Shown in pieces: positions 1 to 7,187 of a DNA stretch of 7,862 nt. Under the pieces are notes generated by a model. The model did no database searches. It was not told where the DNA came from and saw nothing but the letters and a program-made list of their open reading frames with translations. Within the stretch, counting starts at the first letter, position 1. Each line of letters begins with the position of its first letter. Source of the DNA: Betaproteobacteria bacterium (GTDB lineage Bacteria; Pseudomonadota; Gammaproteobacteria; Burkholderiales; Burkholderiaceae); contig JABMMT010000110.1 in the NCBI GenBank assembly GCA_013205155.1, positions 1 through 7,862 on the forward strand. Reading direction: 5' to 3'. Both the position numbers and the translations under genes were made by a program.

Positions 1-632
1 ACTAGTTTTGCACCTTGTTGGATTAGCCTGTGGCACCCACCTGAAATTGGGCTACTAATGCAACCAGGAAGGGCAAAAACCTCCCTTCCCAAATCGGCAG
101 CAATTCGGGCAGTAATTAAGGAGCCCGATTTTTCTGCCGCTTCTATCACCACAACCCCTATCGCCAGAGCGGCAATGAGGCGATTGCGTCTTGGGAAATG
201 AAAGGGTTTGGGGCCTGAACCCAAAGGAAGCTCAGAGACTATTAGGCCTTGGTGGGCGATTTTTTGAGCTAGAGCAATATGCTCTTTGGGGTAGGTTTGG
301 TCTAGCCCAGTGCCGCAAACAGCCAATGTGAAATAGTTTTTGCCTAGATCTAAGGCGGCTTGATGGGCAGCCCCATCGATTCCTTTTGCCAGCCCAGAAA
401 TGACGAGGGCCCCCGCTTTTGAAAGCGCTTGAGCAAAGACTGCTGCATGACGTAGGCCCCCGCTGCTGGCCATGCGTGCGCCTACAACAGCAATCATTGG
501 CATATTTAATAGGCGAATATCCCCTTTTATATAGAGGCACTCTGGGGGATCATATAAGTCATTGAGTCGAGCAGGGTATTGTGTATCACCCCGATGAATT
601 TTTAAGCTGGTGTGAGTGGGGGCGTTTTGCAT
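1..632 (-). CDS. dprA: DNA-processing protein DprA (Smf), 5' part, cut by window edge
   Basis: DprA is a cytoplasmic protein that binds incoming single-stranded DNA during natural transformation and loads RecA on it. About 210 codons are visible on the minus strand before the left edge. They show the Rossmann-like core in order: YP and DPP (residues 19-30), VGAR (50-53), SGLAKGID (79-86), FPRRNR (146-151), SGSLITA (169-175), GREVFALPG (182-190) and GCHRLI (199-204). The C-terminal winged-helix part lies outside the window. I chose ATG 632-630; the frame stays open upstream and GTG 710-708 is an alternative, but that would overlap the start of def, and neither has a clear Shine-Dalgarno sequence. 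The N-terminus is odd: the helical domain of roughly 80 residues that normally precedes the YP...DPP stretch is absent. The gene is divergent from def, as in the enterobacterial smf-def arrangement. The family assignment is very secure; the start is less so. Confidence 0.95.
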   Translation of the reverse strand, partial: MQNAPTHTSLKIHRGDTQYPARLNDLYDPPECLYIKGDIRLLNMPMIAVVGARMASSGGLRHAAVFAQALSKAGALVISGLAKGIDGAAHQAALDLGKNYFTLAVCGTGLDQTYPKEHIALAQKIAHQGLIVSELPLGSGPKPFHFPRRNRLIAALAIGVVVIEAAEKSGSLITARIAADLGREVFALPGCISSPISGGCHRLIQQGAKL

Positions 633-641
633 AAAGTGATT

Positions 642-667
642 TTGACTTTGGGGGAAATTGGCACAAT
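642..667 (+). promoter_or_regulatory. Possible sigma70 promoter for the def operon (weak)
   Basis: The 71-bp gap between dprA and def must carry the def-side start signals unless the promoter lies inside dprA. TTGACT at 642-647 matches five of six bases of a -35 box. CACAAT at 662-667 matches four of six bases of a -10 box, but the 14-bp spacer is shorter than the preferred 17. GATAAT at 692-697 is a better -10 match, but it is too close to the ATG at 704 and lacks a partner -35. This is a guess from consensus matching only. Confidence 0.2.
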
Positions 668-703
668 CAGCACCAGCTGATTCTTCTGTTGGATAATTCC
701 TAC

Positions 704-1219
704 ATGGCACTACTAAACGTTCTTTGCTATCCCGATCCACGCTTACACAAGGTTGCAAAACCCGTTGCGCAAGTCGACGCACGCATTAAAAAAATCGTGG
801 CAGATATGGCAGACACAATGTATGAGGCTCCAGGTGTTGGCTTGGCAGCAACCCAGGTAGATATACATGAGCGCATTGTGGTCATTGATATATCTGAGGA
901 GCAAAATGAATTAAGAGTTTTTATTAACCCAGAGATTATTTGGGTCAGCTCTGAGAAAAAGTCATGGAGAGAGGGATGTCTTTCCGTGCCAGAGTTTTAC
1001 GATGAAGTCGAAAGACCTGCCCAGGTCAGAGTGAAAGCTTTAGATCTGGATGGAAAAGAATTTGAAATTGAGACCGATGGGCTATTAGCAGTTTGTTTAC
1101 AGCACGAGTTAGATCATTTGCAGGGCAAGGTATTTGTAGAATATCTATCAATCCTTAAGCGCACTCGCATTTCTCACAAATTGAAAAAGCGTACCAAAGA
1201 ATTATTGGATGAGCGCTAA
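704..1219 (+). CDS. def: Peptide deformylase
   Basis: This cytoplasmic metalloenzyme removes the formyl group from the N-terminal methionine of nascent proteins. The 171-residue product has the usual length and all three family motifs: GVGLAATQ (44-51), EGCLS (90-94) with metal ligand Cys92, and HELDH (134-138), giving His134 and His138 as the other ligands and Glu135 as the catalytic acid/base. The start is taken at ATG 704 because the protein then begins MALLNVLCYPDPRL, the usual betaproteobacterial N-terminus. An in-frame TTG at 689 would add five residues with no support. The ribosome site is weak, with only a GGA at 691-693. It is the first gene of the plus-strand operon and overlaps fmt by 11 bp; pairing with fmt joins the two enzymes of the formyl-methionine cycle. 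The positively charged C-terminus (KRTRISHKLKKRTKE) is normal for proteobacterial type I enzymes. Confidence 0.97.
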   Translation: MALLNVLCYPDPRLHKVAKPVAQVDARIKKIVADMADTMYEAPGVGLAATQVDIHERIVVIDISEEQNELRVFINPEIIWVSSEKKSWREGCLSVPEFYDEVERPAQVRVKALDLDGKEFEIETDGLLAVCLQHELDHLQGKVFVEYLSILKRTRISHKLKKRTKELLDER

Positions 1220-2240
1220 GCGCCCCATGAAAATTGTTTTTGCTGGAACCCCAGAGTTTGCTGCGCAAGCAATGCGATCGATTCATGATGCTGGTCATGA
1301 GATTGTTTTGGCCCTGACTCAGCCTGATCGCAGGGCTGGAAGGGGCATGCATCTCCAAGCAAGTCCAGTAAAGGCTTTTGCAAATGAAAATAATATTTCA
1401 GTCTTGCAGCCTCAGACACTGAGGCGCAGTAGCGCTGACACACAAAAGCAAGCAGAGGCGGAAGAGGTATATCGACGGTTATTAGGCTTAGATTTTGATG
1501 CCATGGTCGTAGTGGCTTACGGCTTAATTTTGCCGCAAGAGATTTTAGATATCACTCAGCATCCTGGAAGATATGGCAGCTTTAATATCCATGCCTCATT
1601 GCTACCAAGATGGCGAGGTGCTGCGCCGATTCAAAGGGCCATTGAAGCTGGTGATCAGAAAACAGGCGTATCTATTATGAAAATGGATGCAGGCCTCGAT
1701 ACAGGCGATACAGTTTTAGTAGAGGCATTAAATATTTCTCCCGATGAAAATAGCGCTACCTTGCATGATCGACTGGCAAACATGGGCGCCCGTCTGATTG
1801 TGCAAACACTGCATACCTTAGAAAAAGATAAAGCGATAGAAGCTGCACCACAAAATAGTCAGGGCGTAATGTATGCGGAAAAAATACTAAAGAGCGAAGC
1901 AGAAATTGATTGGTCCCTTAGCGCCCAGGAAATCGATTGTCGAATACGGGCATTTAATCCTTTCCCAGGTGCCATGAGCACTCTTAAAGGCATTCCATTG
2001 AAGTGCTGGAATTCATGTTTATGGCTTAACAATGCCCCTGAAGAAACGCAGCGTGCTGGTGAGATTTTAGGATTCAGCGAAGAAGGGGCTTATATTCAGT
2101 GCGGCAAGGGCGTGATTGAAATTTTAGAAATGCAAAGACCTGGTGGAAAAAAAATGAGCGCAAAAATGTGCTTGCAAGCATTTCTTGATCAAGAAAATGA
2201 ACGGCGCTTTCAGGTAAAAACCCAGAGTAAAGCAATTTGA
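1209..2240 (+). CDS. fmt: Methionyl-tRNA formyltransferase
   Basis: Fmt transfers a formyl group from 10-formyl-tetrahydrofolate to the amino group of Met-tRNA(fMet), making the initiator for bacterial translation. The N-terminal formyltransferase domain covers about residues 7-215, with FAGTPEFA (11-18), SPVK (52-55) and the folate-site stretch NIHASLLPRWRG (126-137). By alignment from memory to E. coli, the catalytic triad is Asn126, His128 and Asp164 (in LDTGD). The C-terminal tRNA-binding domain follows, with IRAFNPFPGA (246-255). Start: ATG 1209 lies inside the end of def and gives MSAKRPMKIVFAG; an ATG at 1227 would give MKIVFAG. Both are plausible and no strong ribosome site decides it, though the longer form matches the N-terminal length of E. 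coli Fmt better. At 343 residues it is longer than the E. coli enzyme (about 315), with extra residues mainly at about 72-95. Its stop overlaps the rsmB start. Confidence 0.97.
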   Translation: MSAKRPMKIVFAGTPEFAAQAMRSIHDAGHEIVLALTQPDRRAGRGMHLQASPVKAFANENNISVLQPQTLRRSSADTQKQAEAEEVYRRLLGLDFDAMVVVAYGLILPQEILDITQHPGRYGSFNIHASLLPRWRGAAPIQRAIEAGDQKTGVSIMKMDAGLDTGDTVLVEALNISPDENSATLHDRLANMGARLIVQTLHTLEKDKAIEAAPQNSQGVMYAEKILKSEAEIDWSLSAQEIDCRIRAFNPFPGAMSTLKGIPLKCWNSCLWLNNAPEETQRAGEILGFSEEGAYIQCGKGVIEILEMQRPGGKKMSAKMCLQAFLDQENERRFQVKTQSKAI

Positions 2241-3553
2241 CTGATCCAAAAAAAATACGCAGTCTACCGCTTTCAGAGGCCATCACCATTTCAGCTCAAG
2301 CGGTAGGCGAAGTGTTAAGCGGTAGATCGCTTACAGAGGTTTTGGATGAACTCGAGCCTCATGAGCGACCGATTGTGCAAAGCCTAAGCTTTGATGCTTT
2401 ACGGAAATGGGTCCGCTCACAGGAGCTAATTAAGCAGTTCATCCCCAAGGCGCCCCCGCCAGAAGTTGAGCATCTTTTGAGTGTAGCAATTCCATTATTT
2501 TTACAGAGCAACGCTGATGGCAATAGTTATGCTGCGCACACCATTGTTGATCAGGCAGTGAAAGCCTGTGGTGAATATGACAAGACAATGTATGCCAAAG
2601 GATTGGTGAATGCTGTATTGCGAAAAGTAAGCCTGATAGCTCAAGCAGCAGAAAGCGAAAAAGGCTATGCACCCGATCCCATTCCAATGTTTACCCCGCC
2701 TTGGTGGCGAGCCAATCTCAAGCGTCATTATCCCAAGTCATGGCAAGCGATTTTGTTTGCCCAAGCAAAGCGGGCACCTTTGATACTGCGTGTTAATCAG
2801 CAGCAACAAACGCGAGCTGAGTATCAGGCCTTACTAAAGGAGGCCGGGATGACTTCAACCCCTATAGAGGGGATAGCGAGCGTTTCCTTGCCAGCAGCTT
2901 TGGTATTAGATGCGCCAGTGCCAGTAGGCGATCTGCCGAACTTTTATAGTGGCGCGGTTTCCGTTCAAGATGCAGGGGCGCAATTGGCCGCTCTCTTGTT
3001 GGCCCCCAAAGCAGGTGAGCTGGTTCTTGATGCCTGCGCAGCACCGGGTGGAAAAACTGCCCACTTATTGGAACTAGCAAATTGTGAAATGACGGCACTC
3101 GAACTAGATGGCAATCGGATTGGAAAAATTAGTGGAAATTTAGATCGCCTTCATTTGCATAAAGACAATGTAAAAATTGTGCGAGGTGATGCATCTAAGA
3201 ATGGCTGGTGGGATGGGATCCTTTTTGACAAAATCTTATTAGATGCCCCTTGCTCAGCCTCCGGAATTGTTTCTAGGCACCCAGATATTCCTTTTTTAAG
3301 GCGCGAAGCGGACATCAAAGCTTTGCAACAAAGACAGAGAGCCATTTTGAGCCAGGCCTGGAAGATGCTCAAGCCTGAAGGGCTGCTGCTTTATGTAACT
3401 TGCTCCATTTTTCCTGAAGAGGGCGAGGAGCAGGCCTTATGGTTTGCTGCGGAGCACGGCAATGCGGTACGATTAGACGCTCCTGGGCAGATTTTGCCCA
3501 CAGAAGTAAATGATGGCTTTTACTATGCTTTGTTTAAGAAAAATGGACCATGA
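2237..3553 (+). CDS. rsmB: 16S rRNA (cytosine-967-C5)-methyltransferase RsmB
   Basis: RsmB (Sun/Fmu) makes m5C967 in 16S rRNA using S-adenosylmethionine. The 438-residue protein has an N-terminal NusB-like RNA-binding domain (about 13-135, with the AAHTIVDQAV and GLVNAVLR stretches) and a C-terminal methyltransferase domain. That domain carries the SAM motif LDACAAPGGKT (264-274), DAPCSASG (336-343) with Cys339, and the TCS motif with Cys389. By homology Cys389 is the nucleophile and Cys339 the cysteine that helps release the product. The start is the TTG at 2237, which overlaps the fmt stop as TTGA (4 bp). No in-frame ATG lies near, and starting there keeps the complete NusB-like domain. The ribosome site is weak (AGAG at 2224-2227), so coupling to fmt translation is likely. 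The stop overlaps the next gene by 4 bp (ATGA). Codons 4-6 sit in a run of eight A (2248-2255). Confidence 0.96.
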   Translation: MTDPKKIRSLPLSEAITISAQAVGEVLSGRSLTEVLDELEPHERPIVQSLSFDALRKWVRSQELIKQFIPKAPPPEVEHLLSVAIPLFLQSNADGNSYAAHTIVDQAVKACGEYDKTMYAKGLVNAVLRKVSLIAQAAESEKGYAPDPIPMFTPPWWRANLKRHYPKSWQAILFAQAKRAPLILRVNQQQQTRAEYQALLKEAGMTSTPIEGIASVSLPAALVLDAPVPVGDLPNFYSGAVSVQDAGAQLAALLLAPKAGELVLDACAAPGGKTAHLLELANCEMTALELDGNRIGKISGNLDRLHLHKDNVKIVRGDASKNGWWDGILFDKILLDAPCSASGIVSRHPDIPFLRREADIKALQQRQRAILSQAWKMLKPEGLLLYVTCSIFPEEGEEQALWFAAEHGNAVRLDAPGQILPTEVNDGFYYALFKKNGP

Positions 3554-4131
3554 GCCACAGCATTAAACAATTTATCTTTTTGTGCCTGTTGTTATTCGGT
3601 ATGCATGTATCAACCGCCAGTGCAGAGGGAATCAAAATTAAATCCTTTGAATTGGAGCGGGTTGATGGCGAGTGGCTTTTAAATGCCGCATTCCAAATTG
3701 AGTTGGCTCCGGGTCTAGAAGATGCGGTACAAAAAGGTGTGGTCCTTTTTTTTCAGACGGAGTTTGAGCTAACCCGTGGCCGTTGGTACTGGTTCGAAGA
3801 AAAAGCAGTCTTAGCCCAAAGACAAACACGCCTTTCATATCAGCCACTCACGCAACAGTTTCGAATTGCCTCTGAGGGCTTTACCTTTGCAGCCCCAACC
3901 ATTTTTGAAGCTCTTCAGGCAGTTGGCAGTATTGGTGGTTGGCGAGTCATTGATAATGCTCAGCTTGACCAAGGCAAGCCGTATGCAGCTGGCCTAAGAA
4001 TGGTGCTTGACCTGAGCAAACTACCAAAGCCATTTCAGGTCAATGCATTAAATAATCGGGATTGGAACGTATCGAGTGATTGGTATCGCTTCCCTTTTTC
4101 TCCCGCAGGCCCTAATTTGATAAAGCGATGA
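3550..4131 (+). CDS. DUF4390 family predicted exported protein
   Basis: The function is unknown. The 193-residue product begins with a classic Sec signal peptide: a short charged N-region (K6), a hydrophobic core (about 8-18) and an Ala-Ser-Ala cleavage site at 23-25, so the mature protein should begin near Glu26 in the periplasm. No lipobox cysteine is visible at the cleavage site. I assign it to DUF4390 from remembered conserved stretches: RGRWYWFEE (76-84), LSYQPLTQQFRI (95-106) and LPKPFQVNAL (158-167), followed by RDW and a Trp/Arg/Phe-rich C-terminus. The mature part is rich in beta-prone and aromatic residues and has no catalytic motif I can recognise. It is coupled by 4-bp ATGA overlaps both to rsmB upstream and to the sensor kinase downstream. 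A role as periplasmic partner of that kinase is an inference from position alone. Confidence 0.88.
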   Translation: MSHSIKQFIFLCLLLFGMHVSTASAEGIKIKSFELERVDGEWLLNAAFQIELAPGLEDAVQKGVVLFFQTEFELTRGRWYWFEEKAVLAQRQTRLSYQPLTQQFRIASEGFTFAAPTIFEALQAVGSIGGWRVIDNAQLDQGKPYAAGLRMVLDLSKLPKPFQVNALNNRDWNVSSDWYRFPFSPAGPNLIKR

Positions 4132-6455
4132 GCCTATTACACCGCCTTCCCAAGCTTGACTTTTTTTTATCAGGGTCTTGGAGAAAAAAAGTCATTCCAG
4201 TTGCCATAGGAATGATTGGCGTATTTGCACTACTTCTCCTGGTGCTGCTATCACTCGCATCATCTAATACGCAGTTTTTTGAAAATTACTTCATTTGGCT
4301 ATATGCAGCTAATGTGGTGATTGGTATTTGTCTTACGCTAGTTATCTTCGCATTGGGATCGGTTATTGCCGTGCGTTGGTATCGTGGGCATTTCGGTACT
4401 CGTCTGGTAGCAAAGTTGGCCATGATTTTTGCTTTAGTAGGCGTGGTTCCTGGTTTAATTTTGTACGGGGTTTCTTTGCAGTTCGTATCACGTAGTATTG
4501 AAACCTGGTTTGATGTAAAGGTTGAGTCTGCCCTGGAGGCTGGCCTTGAACTAGGTCGCGCCACTTTAAGTAGCTCTTTGCAAGAGCTGCAAGATGAGGG
4601 CCGGATTGTGACCGATCAAATTCGTGGCATACCCAATATTGCTAGCCCCGCCGAACTCACTTTACTGCTGTCAAGAATGCGAGATCAATTTGGTATTCAA
4701 GAAATCACCGTCTTTGATAGCCATCAAGTGCTGATTGCAACTGCTGCCTCTGGCGCACTGATTAAACAGTCCCCCTCTCCAAGCCAAGCGTTAATGGTTC
4801 AGGCTTCTAAAGTCGGCCATGTCAGCATCATTGATGAGCCAAGCTCTGCCAGCGGCTCTCAAGAATATTTATTGCGAGTAGTGCTCCCGATGGTTAAAGA
4901 GGCTTCTGTTAGCACACGTGGATTTGGTCTTAATACACAGTATCAAAAAGAGCTCTGGTATCTTCAGCTAGTAAAAGCCGTTCCCGAGGGAATCACCAAA
5001 AATTCTCTTGCTGTTCAAGCTGCCTATACTGATTATCAAGAAAAGTCCTTAGGTCGATCGGGCTTGCGCAAAATGTTTGTGGGCACCCTTACGCTGACTC
5101 TTTTCTTTGCATTATTTGTGGCAATTACGCTGGCATTAATATTGGGCCGCCAACTGGCGCGTCCTCTCCTGATGTTATTAAGGGGAACCCAAGCCGTTGC
5201 ACAGGGCGATTTGTCACCCAAGCCAGAATTAGATACTGGTGATGAGCTGGGTATGCTCACTCGTCAATTTAACGTCATGACTAAGCAGTTATCAGATACC
5301 CGCACTTCTTTGCAGGAGTCAAAGACCTTTTTGGAGACTGTATTAGGAAACTTAACAGCGGGCGTTTGTATTTTTGACAGAGAATACAAAGTAGTCTCGA
5401 GCAATGCTGGTGCCGACAGAATTTTTGGCCAAGATCTAACCCATTTAGAGGGCGGCCCATTAAGCCATAGCCCCACTCTATTGGAGTTTGAAGATGCCAT
5501 TAAAGAGGGTTTTGCTACTATGAGACTGGCAGTTGGCAGCGATACTGATGAAAAGAAGGGGCCGATCAATGGAGGACAAAAAGGCGCATCTGTTTGGCAA
5601 AAACAAATCCAATTGCATGCCACTAACGAATATGAAAATGAACTCGGCGTTACTTTATTTGTGCGAGGCACTGAATTAACTGCTGATTTAAGAATGGTCG
5701 TATTTGATGACATTACTGACGTAGTTACTGCCCAAAGATCGATTGCCTGGAGTGAGGTGGCCAGAAGATTGGCCCACGAGATCAAAAATCCATTAACACC
5801 CATTCAGCTATCTGCCGAAAGATTGCAGCATAAGCTAGCTGGGAAGCTAAGCCCTGAGCAAGAAGAGATGATGAATCGCAGTACAGAAACCATCATTGGC
5901 CAAGTGGAGGCCATGAAAGAAATGGTGAATGACTTTAGAGATTTTGCGAAGACGCCAACCCCGCAACTAAAGCCGATCTCTATTAATACTTTAACCACAG
6001 AAATCTTAGGTTTGTATGAGGGCAGCTCGATTCGTACTCAATTGGACCCAAAGTGTCCCGATATCATGGGAGACCCCACTCAGTTGAGGCAAGTGATCCA
6101 CAATCTTCTTCAAAACGCCCAAGATGCTACTTTGGAGGGAAAGAATCAAAACGAGCCTGTTGAAGTTAAAACAGAGCTAGTTCCCTATGGAGAGCAAAAT
6201 GGGGCGGTGCAAAATGCGGTACGACTAACAATAAGTGATGGCGGGACTGGTTTTCCAGCTAAGATATTGGCAAGAGCGTTTGAGCCGTATGTAACGACAA
6301 AGATTAAAGGCACGGGATTGGGTTTGGCGGTTGTTAAGAAAATCATTGAAGATCATGTTGCCAAAATTGAAATCCGTAACCGTATGCGGGGAGCAGAAGT
6401 GATTGGTGCGCAAGTTTCGGTTTTGTTTATGAATTTAGCAAAAGAGGCAGCCTAA
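4128..6455 (+). CDS. NtrY-like membrane sensor histidine kinase
   Basis: This 775-residue inner-membrane kinase should autophosphorylate on His550 and pass the phosphate to the regulator encoded next. Visible order: three transmembrane helices (about 22-46, 54-83, 94-118), a periplasmic sensor region (about 119-315), a fourth helix (316-340), a HAMP linker (about 341-393), a PAS-like domain (about 395-532) and the HisKA domain with HEIKNPLTPIQLSAERL (His550). The HATPase domain follows, with the N box HNLLQNAQDA (658-667), the G1 box DGGTGFP (704-710), the F box FEPYVTTK (718-725) and the G2 box GTGLGLAV (728-735). All catalytic boxes are intact. The positively charged loop at 84-93 fits a cytoplasmic location and four-helix topology. 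This layout is that of NtrY rather than NtrB, which is soluble. The start is the ATG overlapping the previous stop. NtrY relatives affect nitrogen and respiratory control, but the signal sensed here cannot be told from sequence. Confidence 0.93.
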   Translation: MSLLHRLPKLDFFLSGSWRKKVIPVAIGMIGVFALLLLVLLSLASSNTQFFENYFIWLYAANVVIGICLTLVIFALGSVIAVRWYRGHFGTRLVAKLAMIFALVGVVPGLILYGVSLQFVSRSIETWFDVKVESALEAGLELGRATLSSSLQELQDEGRIVTDQIRGIPNIASPAELTLLLSRMRDQFGIQEITVFDSHQVLIATAASGALIKQSPSPSQALMVQASKVGHVSIIDEPSSASGSQEYLLRVVLPMVKEASVSTRGFGLNTQYQKELWYLQLVKAVPEGITKNSLAVQAAYTDYQEKSLGRSGLRKMFVGTLTLTLFFALFVAITLALILGRQLARPLLMLLRGTQAVAQGDLSPKPELDTGDELGMLTRQFNVMTKQLSDTRTSLQESKTFLETVLGNLTAGVCIFDREYKVVSSNAGADRIFGQDLTHLEGGPLSHSPTLLEFEDAIKEGFATMRLAVGSDTDEKKGPINGGQKGASVWQKQIQLHATNEYENELGVTLFVRGTELTADLRMVVFDDITDVVTAQRSIAWSEVARRLAHEIKNPLTPIQLSAERLQHKLAGKLSPEQEEMMNRSTETIIGQVEAMKEMVNDFRDFAKTPTPQLKPISINTLTTEILGLYEGSSIRTQLDPKCPDIMGDPTQLRQVIHNLLQNAQDATLEGKNQNEPVEVKTELVPYGEQNGAVQNAVRLTISDGGTGFPAKILARAFEPYVTTKIKGTGLGLAVVKKIIEDHVAKIEIRNRMRGAEVIGAQVSVLFMNLAKEAA

Positions 6456-6457
6456 GT

Positions 6458-7144
6458 ATGGCTAGTATTTTGGTTGTAGATGACGAGATGGGAATTCGTG
6501 AGCTTCTCAATGAGATTCTGACTGATGAAGGCCATACTGTTTACGCAGCAGAGAGCGCTGTGCAGGCCCGTACTATTCGCGAACAAATGCGACCCGATCT
6601 TGTTTTGCTAGATATTTGGATGCCTGATACCGATGGTATTACTTTATTAAAGGAGTGGTCTAAGACTGGTCAGCTAACCATGCCAGTAGTCATGATGTCT
6701 GGACATGCCACGATAGATACAGCGGTCGAAGCTACACGCATTGGCGCACTCAATTTTTTAGAAAAACCGATTGCACTACAAAAGCTTCTCAAAACGGTAA
6801 ACAAAGCCTTAGAGCTTTCTCCTAAATACATTGAGCCGGAAGAAGAAAGAGCTGTGCAAACAAGTTCACCTTCGAATATAAGCCTAAAATCGGCTATTGC
6901 TGAGGCTCCAAGTCAGGCGCCTGCAGAGGGAGAGTACATCAGTGGAATTGCAAAAAACTATTTTGATCTTCCCTTGAGAGAGGCGCGTGATTTATTCGAG
7001 AAGGCTTATTTTGAGCATCAAATGCAAATCATGGGCGGAAGTATGACCAAGATTTCGGACTACACCGGTCTTGAGCGCACACATCTATATCGCAAACTCA
7101 AAGCACTAGGCATTGATACCTCTCGTAATAAAGGCGAGCAATAG
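6458..7144 (+). CDS. NtrX-like response regulator without AAA+ domain
   Basis: The 228-residue cytoplasmic protein pairs with the kinase ending 2 bp upstream. The N-terminal receiver (about 3-118) has the acidic pair Asp8-Asp9, the phosphoacceptor Asp52 in LLDIWMPD, Ser81 in MMSGH and Lys103 in EKP, so it should be phosphorylatable. A Ser/Pro/Ala/Glu-rich linker (about 122-165) follows. The C-terminal segment from LPLREARDLFEKAYF (171-185) into a Fis-type helix-turn-helix, ending ERTHLYRKLKALGID (206-220), resembles the DNA-binding end of NtrX. The sigma54-activating AAA+ domain of about 240 residues that NtrX normally carries between these parts is absent: there is no Walker A, GAFTGA or Walker B motif. 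It therefore cannot remodel sigma54 holoenzyme itself and more likely acts as a conventional DNA-binding regulator, like RegA/PrrA. Ribosome site: AGAGG at 6443-6447, about 10 bases before the ATG. Confidence 0.92.
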   Translation: MASILVVDDEMGIRELLNEILTDEGHTVYAAESAVQARTIREQMRPDLVLLDIWMPDTDGITLLKEWSKTGQLTMPVVMMSGHATIDTAVEATRIGALNFLEKPIALQKLLKTVNKALELSPKYIEPEEERAVQTSSPSNISLKSAIAEAPSQAPAEGEYISGIAKNYFDLPLREARDLFEKAYFEHQMQIMGGSMTKISDYTGLERTHLYRKLKALGIDTSRNKGEQ

Positions 7145-7187
7145 AGTCTTGGACAACTATTCTTGGTGCTAGTGTTTGTCACAGGCG

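Noticed and set aside
232..540. A 102-codon minus-strand frame with a Cys/Arg-rich product.
   Set aside because: It is an out-of-register frame within dprA, whose own frame on the same strand carries all the family motifs across this stretch.
689..703. A longer start for def at the TTG at 689.
   Set aside because: It adds five residues not typical of the family; the ATG at 704 gives the usual MALLNVLCYPDPRL beginning.
5264..5803. A 179-codon open frame on the minus strand inside the sensor kinase gene.
   Set aside because: It lies wholly antisense to the conserved kinase PAS/HisKA coding region, its translation shows no recognisable motif and it has no ribosome site; it is a shadow of the real gene.
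3464..6224. A repeated 12-base string (aatgcggtacga) near 3464 in rsmB and near 6214 in the kinase gene.
   Set aside because: Two copies within coding sequence, in unrelated proteins and with no flanking similarity; best explained by chance and shared codon use.
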